DNA from: Diphasiastrum complanatum
Lineage: Eukaryota; Streptophyta; Lycopodiopsida; Lycopodiales; Lycopodiaceae
Reading direction: 5' to 3'
Assembly (NCBI GenBank): GCA_029204225.1
Contig: CM055092.1
Span: 60,563,401-60,627,400 of the forward strand
DNA: 64,000 bases
Below the pieces are notes generated by a model that was given only the letters and a program-made list of their open reading frames with translations, was not told the origin of the DNA and did no database searches. The position numbers and the translations under genes are program-made. This document shows, piece by piece, positions 60,301 to 64,000 of this stretch. Each line of letters begins with the position of its first letter. Position 1 is the first letter of the stretch.

Positions 60301-62908
60301 AACAAATGTCAAAGCAAAGTCAATTGCAATTGTGGATTTTGACAAGGGGCTTGGTTAAATATCACGAATCAAACACACAAAGAATACAAGACCAACCATG
60401 GCTTTTGTATAACTACACACAATATATCTACACGAAGAAAATCAACAATTGTTTGCTCTATAGATTCAAATAGAGAAATGTACTCGGTTTTTCCATGAAC
60501 AACAGCCAAAGTGGACTTCAAATGATTTGTGTATTTGAACTGATTCTCATCAATGCATAGGCCAATACCTATGTACACGAGACCACCTATTGACACAATT
60601 AGGTCTTGTGCTAAATCATATCACATACTAAAATTGGTCCATGTGAGATAGTGAATGCCTTATCAAAAAGTTCAAAACCCTTCTTGGTATGTGTGAAGAA
60701 CTGATGCGATGATACAATTTCATCGTGTTACCACTCCAGAATTTTGCCCAAAAGCACATTTTTACAAACATCAAGGCATATTCACAAGAAGAAAATAGGA
60801 CTCTTTCTTTCTCTCATTACAAAAATTGGTGCTCTCGATGAGACTCTTAAGACAAACTCCAACTAAATTTGTAGCAGCTAAGTATCAACTTCTTCATGCA
60901 GTCTCTATAGTGCTTCTCGCTAAGTTCGACCATAAAAAAATATATCACTCAATGGATATGATGTGTAACACGGGTGCCATCATATAAGACCAGCTATACT
61001 GTTTGTCATAAGAAGGGTGAAGAGGATACAACAAAAGTTTGCAATGATGATCAACCTTGTGTAAATGGCACATGCCGCTTCTTCCTTTGTATCTCCCAGT
61101 AGTATCTCAACTTTGAAGGGTGTTGAAGGTACGGCAGGCACTTTGGCATTTAAAATACTGGGATGGGAGTCTTGCTGCCCCATTTGGAGTCTTGAAAACC
61201 CACAATAGAGTTTTTTGAGCATGGCAACTGAGACTTTGCTTTTAAAGGTGACATAAATTGTAGTCATATTTTTTATATGTGCCTCTGAATATTGCAGATG
61301 CAGGACTCTCCAGCCAATACACATGTAACAAACCATAACTTTGAAAGCTGTCATGCCAATGCTCCCCAATGCTTTGTTTATGTCAATGTTAAGTGTACAA
61401 TAGAATCCTACTTAACAAAAAAGGCGTGCAATCTTCAACTTGATGTAGTCCATCAGGCATAGCATGGAGGATCAAATGCTACAACATCCCTATTCATTGT
61501 ATCAGTGCCCAAGAGTAGGTGCTCTCCAATGCTTAAATCCCCAGCAAATGTAGCGAGCGAACAATTTCCACTCTTGCTCCATTATATTTTTTAAATGAGA
61601 CCTTACCATGTATCTTGAAGACAACCTAATGGAGAAGAATTTGTCAAAAAACTGGAAGCTTTAGCAGCAAGAAAATAGTTCTGCACCAGCTTTGTGGGGA
61701 TGATTAGAATGCAATTGAGCATGCAACCAAAAGTCTTGTGCAGAGCAGCATTGCATTAGCCAAATGACCACTGGACAATCAGCTAGGCCTTTCAATGTTT
61801 CTGATGCCAAAAAAATTACTATGAAGAAAGCAACACTTTGTGTAGAGCCAACAGTGTACCTTTCATTGAGTTAGGACGGTGACCTTTTCCAAGCAAGTAT
61901 CTGGTAAAGCTTTATAGTACTTTTTGCAAGCATTCTCTTGAGTATTGCATACCAGACTAAGGATTAGTTGATGCAGCTCTCACCTGTGTAAAGATTTCTG
62001 TCATCAAGTATATTTTCTGTAATCACTTGGGATAATACTCTCTAAGGCTGTCACGTGCCAGAAAATTGCTATGTGAATCCACACCATCTCAAATTGATAT
62101 AATCTTGTCTGCATCTAAGTGCCTGAATAGATTCCGTCGGGCATAGCCAGTATCACAATAAATGATTTTAAACTGATACAGACAGCAGCAGGTTGGAACA
62201 CCACGGCCATACCAATCCAAAAGAAGCTCTGTACTGGCGACTTGATTATTACATTCCTGCACAGTGGCATCAATGCCTTGTCTGTGTAAAGCAGAAACTC
62301 TTAAGATGTTCTGCAGCTAATAACTAGTTCCACTGATGCTAATATGAAGCCAAAAAATTTGCTGTCTTCCTGTGACTATCATCTTCTTCATGAAGTCACG
62401 AAATGATACTGCTGACTGAAGTTACTGCTCACCACAGCTGGTTGGGCCTTGGTTTGTCAGACCTTTATCTCTCTTGATTCCAACATTAACTACAGGAAAA
62501 ATAAGTAAACATCTGTTTGTTGATGACATTCATTCCAAAACCACCATTACCCTTTTTCCTTGGCATAATAATGTCCTTGAGTTCTCAACAGATTGCAGCT
62601 CTTAAGGTTCTTTTGTCAGCACACTGAGCTCGTTTCCAAAGAAGAAAGTGTTTCTGAATAGGTAAATACGACGTGGCAAACCATGTTAAGAAATGAATTT
62701 GGACATTCAAATGAACCTTAAATTTTGCTGTTGGTTTGTGAAGGCCATTTGGCAACCAGAGCTTGCAGAGAACCAGTCATAGCTGGAATTTGTTTGACTG
62801 TAAAAAGTAGAAATTTAGGCTCACAAGTGATTCCCACACTTACACCTGAAGTTAGTCATAGCCATCCAAGATGGTGTATCAGCTGTACTGGAGTCTAATA
62901 TCAATATT
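60301..62908. other. Region downstream of GCN2; no recognisable gene
   Basis: Short frames only, the largest 129 codons on the minus strand at 60980-61369, without a motif I can name. The part nearest 62909 must include the GCN2 3' UTR on the minus strand. No clear AATAAA could be chosen among several AT-rich candidates. Confidence 0.35.
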
Positions 62909-64000
62909 TCAGGGGACAATGCTTCCATGCCGCAGCAGCGAAGCTCGTTTTCTTCCTATTGGCATAGAGGCAGAATCACTAATAAATTTCACTAAATCAT
63001 CTCGAGATACTTCTTCTTCTACCTTCAGTTCTAGATGTCGAACCTGTTTAAAAGAAAAGTCACAACAGATTGAAATTAGTACTTAAATTCAAGAGCAGCG
63101 ATTGACTGGAATTCTCTTAGAAGTCTTAAAAAAGTCAATCAACCTTGACTGAGGCTGTATGAGCTAGACCAGCTTCTGTGATTATCACAAGCCATTTGAT
63201 CCCATGTTCATGAGCATACTCGTATTGTTCTGTAAGACTGGGCATGGGCGAACAAACATACTCTGCCTGCATAGAGATCAAGACTTGTTACTTCAAAATG
63301 CAATAAAGTGCATATACATGACTTACTAAGAAAAATCAATAAAAAGGTTTACAGAAATGAGATTGATACCTTGATATTTGCTGACCAAAGCTCTGAGGCA
63401 ACTTCCATCCGCTCTTTCAGAAGACCTCCTCCTCCACGTGAACAAACTAGAACATCAGTTACCGGTTCAAATTTGCTGCATGCGAAAGGGATGTGCCACT
63501 ATAAGCTCAGAGGCCCGCTTGAAAGAGGCTAGCATTATTTAATGGATTGCTCGACCTAAGAAGAACTTCAAGAAGCTAGAATGTTTTAGGAAGTCAGAAC
63601 CAACCTGTCCGCTGCTCCAATAAGGATCAACTTCTGTAAAGCAATGCTTAGTCCAACAGCTCCTGGAGCAGAAAATACCTTTTTGTGCAAAAAAGTGCAA
63701 ATTAGTCTACTGGTGTACCAGAGAAAACATGGAAGAGCTTCTCTGTATAACTTACTCAAAGAATATGGACAGGGATAAATTGAAAAAGCTAAAAAACTTA
63801 TCAAATCAAGCCCCATTTGAGTGTATGGTAAACCTTTGTTACCACCTACGCTTATCACACAAGGAAGAAGTTTTTGCTTCCAATGAATTCGTTCATGCTG
63901 CAAAGAATCTTATGAAAAGGTTAAGCTATCCATATCTAGAGCACAAAAAAATAAATAACCTTGGAAATTTGCGTCGGAGAATGGTAAGCTACCAAGAAGG
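62909..64000 (-). CDS. GCN2: GCN2-type eIF2-alpha kinase, C-terminal exons (gene continues beyond the window)
   Basis: GCN2 senses uncharged tRNA through a HisRS-like domain and phosphorylates eIF2-alpha to slow translation under amino-acid or other stress. Only the end of the HisRS-like/anticodon-binding region is in the window. Minus-strand exons are: 63960-64000+ (partial), 63605-63678 (VFSAPGAVGLSIALQKL), 63370-63475 (DVLVCSRGGGGLLKERME), 63144-63266 (SPMPSLTEQYEYAHEHGIKW, then LVIITEAG) and 62909-63043 (VRHLELKVEEEVSRDDLVKF...SIVP then TGA at 62909-62911). Splice sites are GT-AG and phases agree (0, 2, 0, 0). About 158 residues are visible and none of the reading is broken. The exon at the window edge is less sure, because it lacks a strong family motif. 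The kinase and RWD domains lie outside the window. Confidence 0.85.

Noticed and set aside
60980-61369. 129-codon minus-strand frame downstream of GCN2
   Set aside because: No recognisable domain, no start context and no continuation; probably chance in AT-rich DNA.
63679-63903. Minus-strand frame with an HERIHWKQK start near GCN2
   Set aside because: The phases fit better if this is intron between the exons at 63960 and 63678; the frame has no GCN2 motif.

Overview
This is nuclear DNA of a land plant, most likely a flowering plant. The host genes have many GT-AG introns and align with plant families: an ABCB/P-glycoprotein transporter, a GCN2-type eIF2-alpha kinase and a ZIP metal transporter relic. 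The DNA between them is AT-rich and consists largely of decayed LTR retrotransposons, DNA-transposon derivatives and very long GA/CT microsatellites. The species cannot be fixed from this window. All coordinates and alignments were read by eye, so boundaries of decayed elements are approximate.

Layout. 76-620: broken PIF1/Helitron-type helicase (minus). 640-13371: a large imperfect palindrome built from a non-coding LTR element, with a 477-bp LTR at each outer end in opposite orientations and a partial LTR near the middle; its right end cuts into a Ty1/copia element (13372-16087, minus). 16258-17203: Ty3/gypsy integrase relic. 17330-18205: ZIP transporter pseudogene between short direct repeats. 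19057-22562: gypsy gag and LTR remains. 24011-25686: an 0.83-kb tandem duplication, one copy holding a tRNA-derived SINE with a perfect 18-bp target duplication. 29135-29510: second copy of a 376-bp inverted-repeat element that also sits in the palindrome (9810-10185). 30186-33980: microsatellites, two Helitron-like 3' ends and a GA/CT fold-back satellite.

34430-46277 (plus) is the main host gene, an ABCB full transporter in 12 exons. Every exon and splice junction can be followed, but a TAG stop lies in the second nucleotide-binding domain (45843-45845). Its intron 9 holds a gag-only copia derivative (40163-42138) with recognisable LTRs and a 5-bp target duplication. Long (GA)n before exon 10 and (CT)n after it could pair in the transcript.

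46762-47164 holds three hairpin-forming sequences. 47825-59191 is a three-LTR copia array with a reversed gag-protease fragment between the first two LTRs and a second copia fused into the RT region of the main body. 59263-60163 is a non-autonomous hAT-like element. 62909-64000 (minus) is the 3' end of a GCN2 gene running off the window. The two intact-looking host genes, ABCB and GCN2, point towards each other with about 16.6 kb of transposon DNA between them. I see no operon-like or cassette-like new system; the most unusual structures are the palindromic retroelement and the paired GA/CT tracts around ABCB exon 10.
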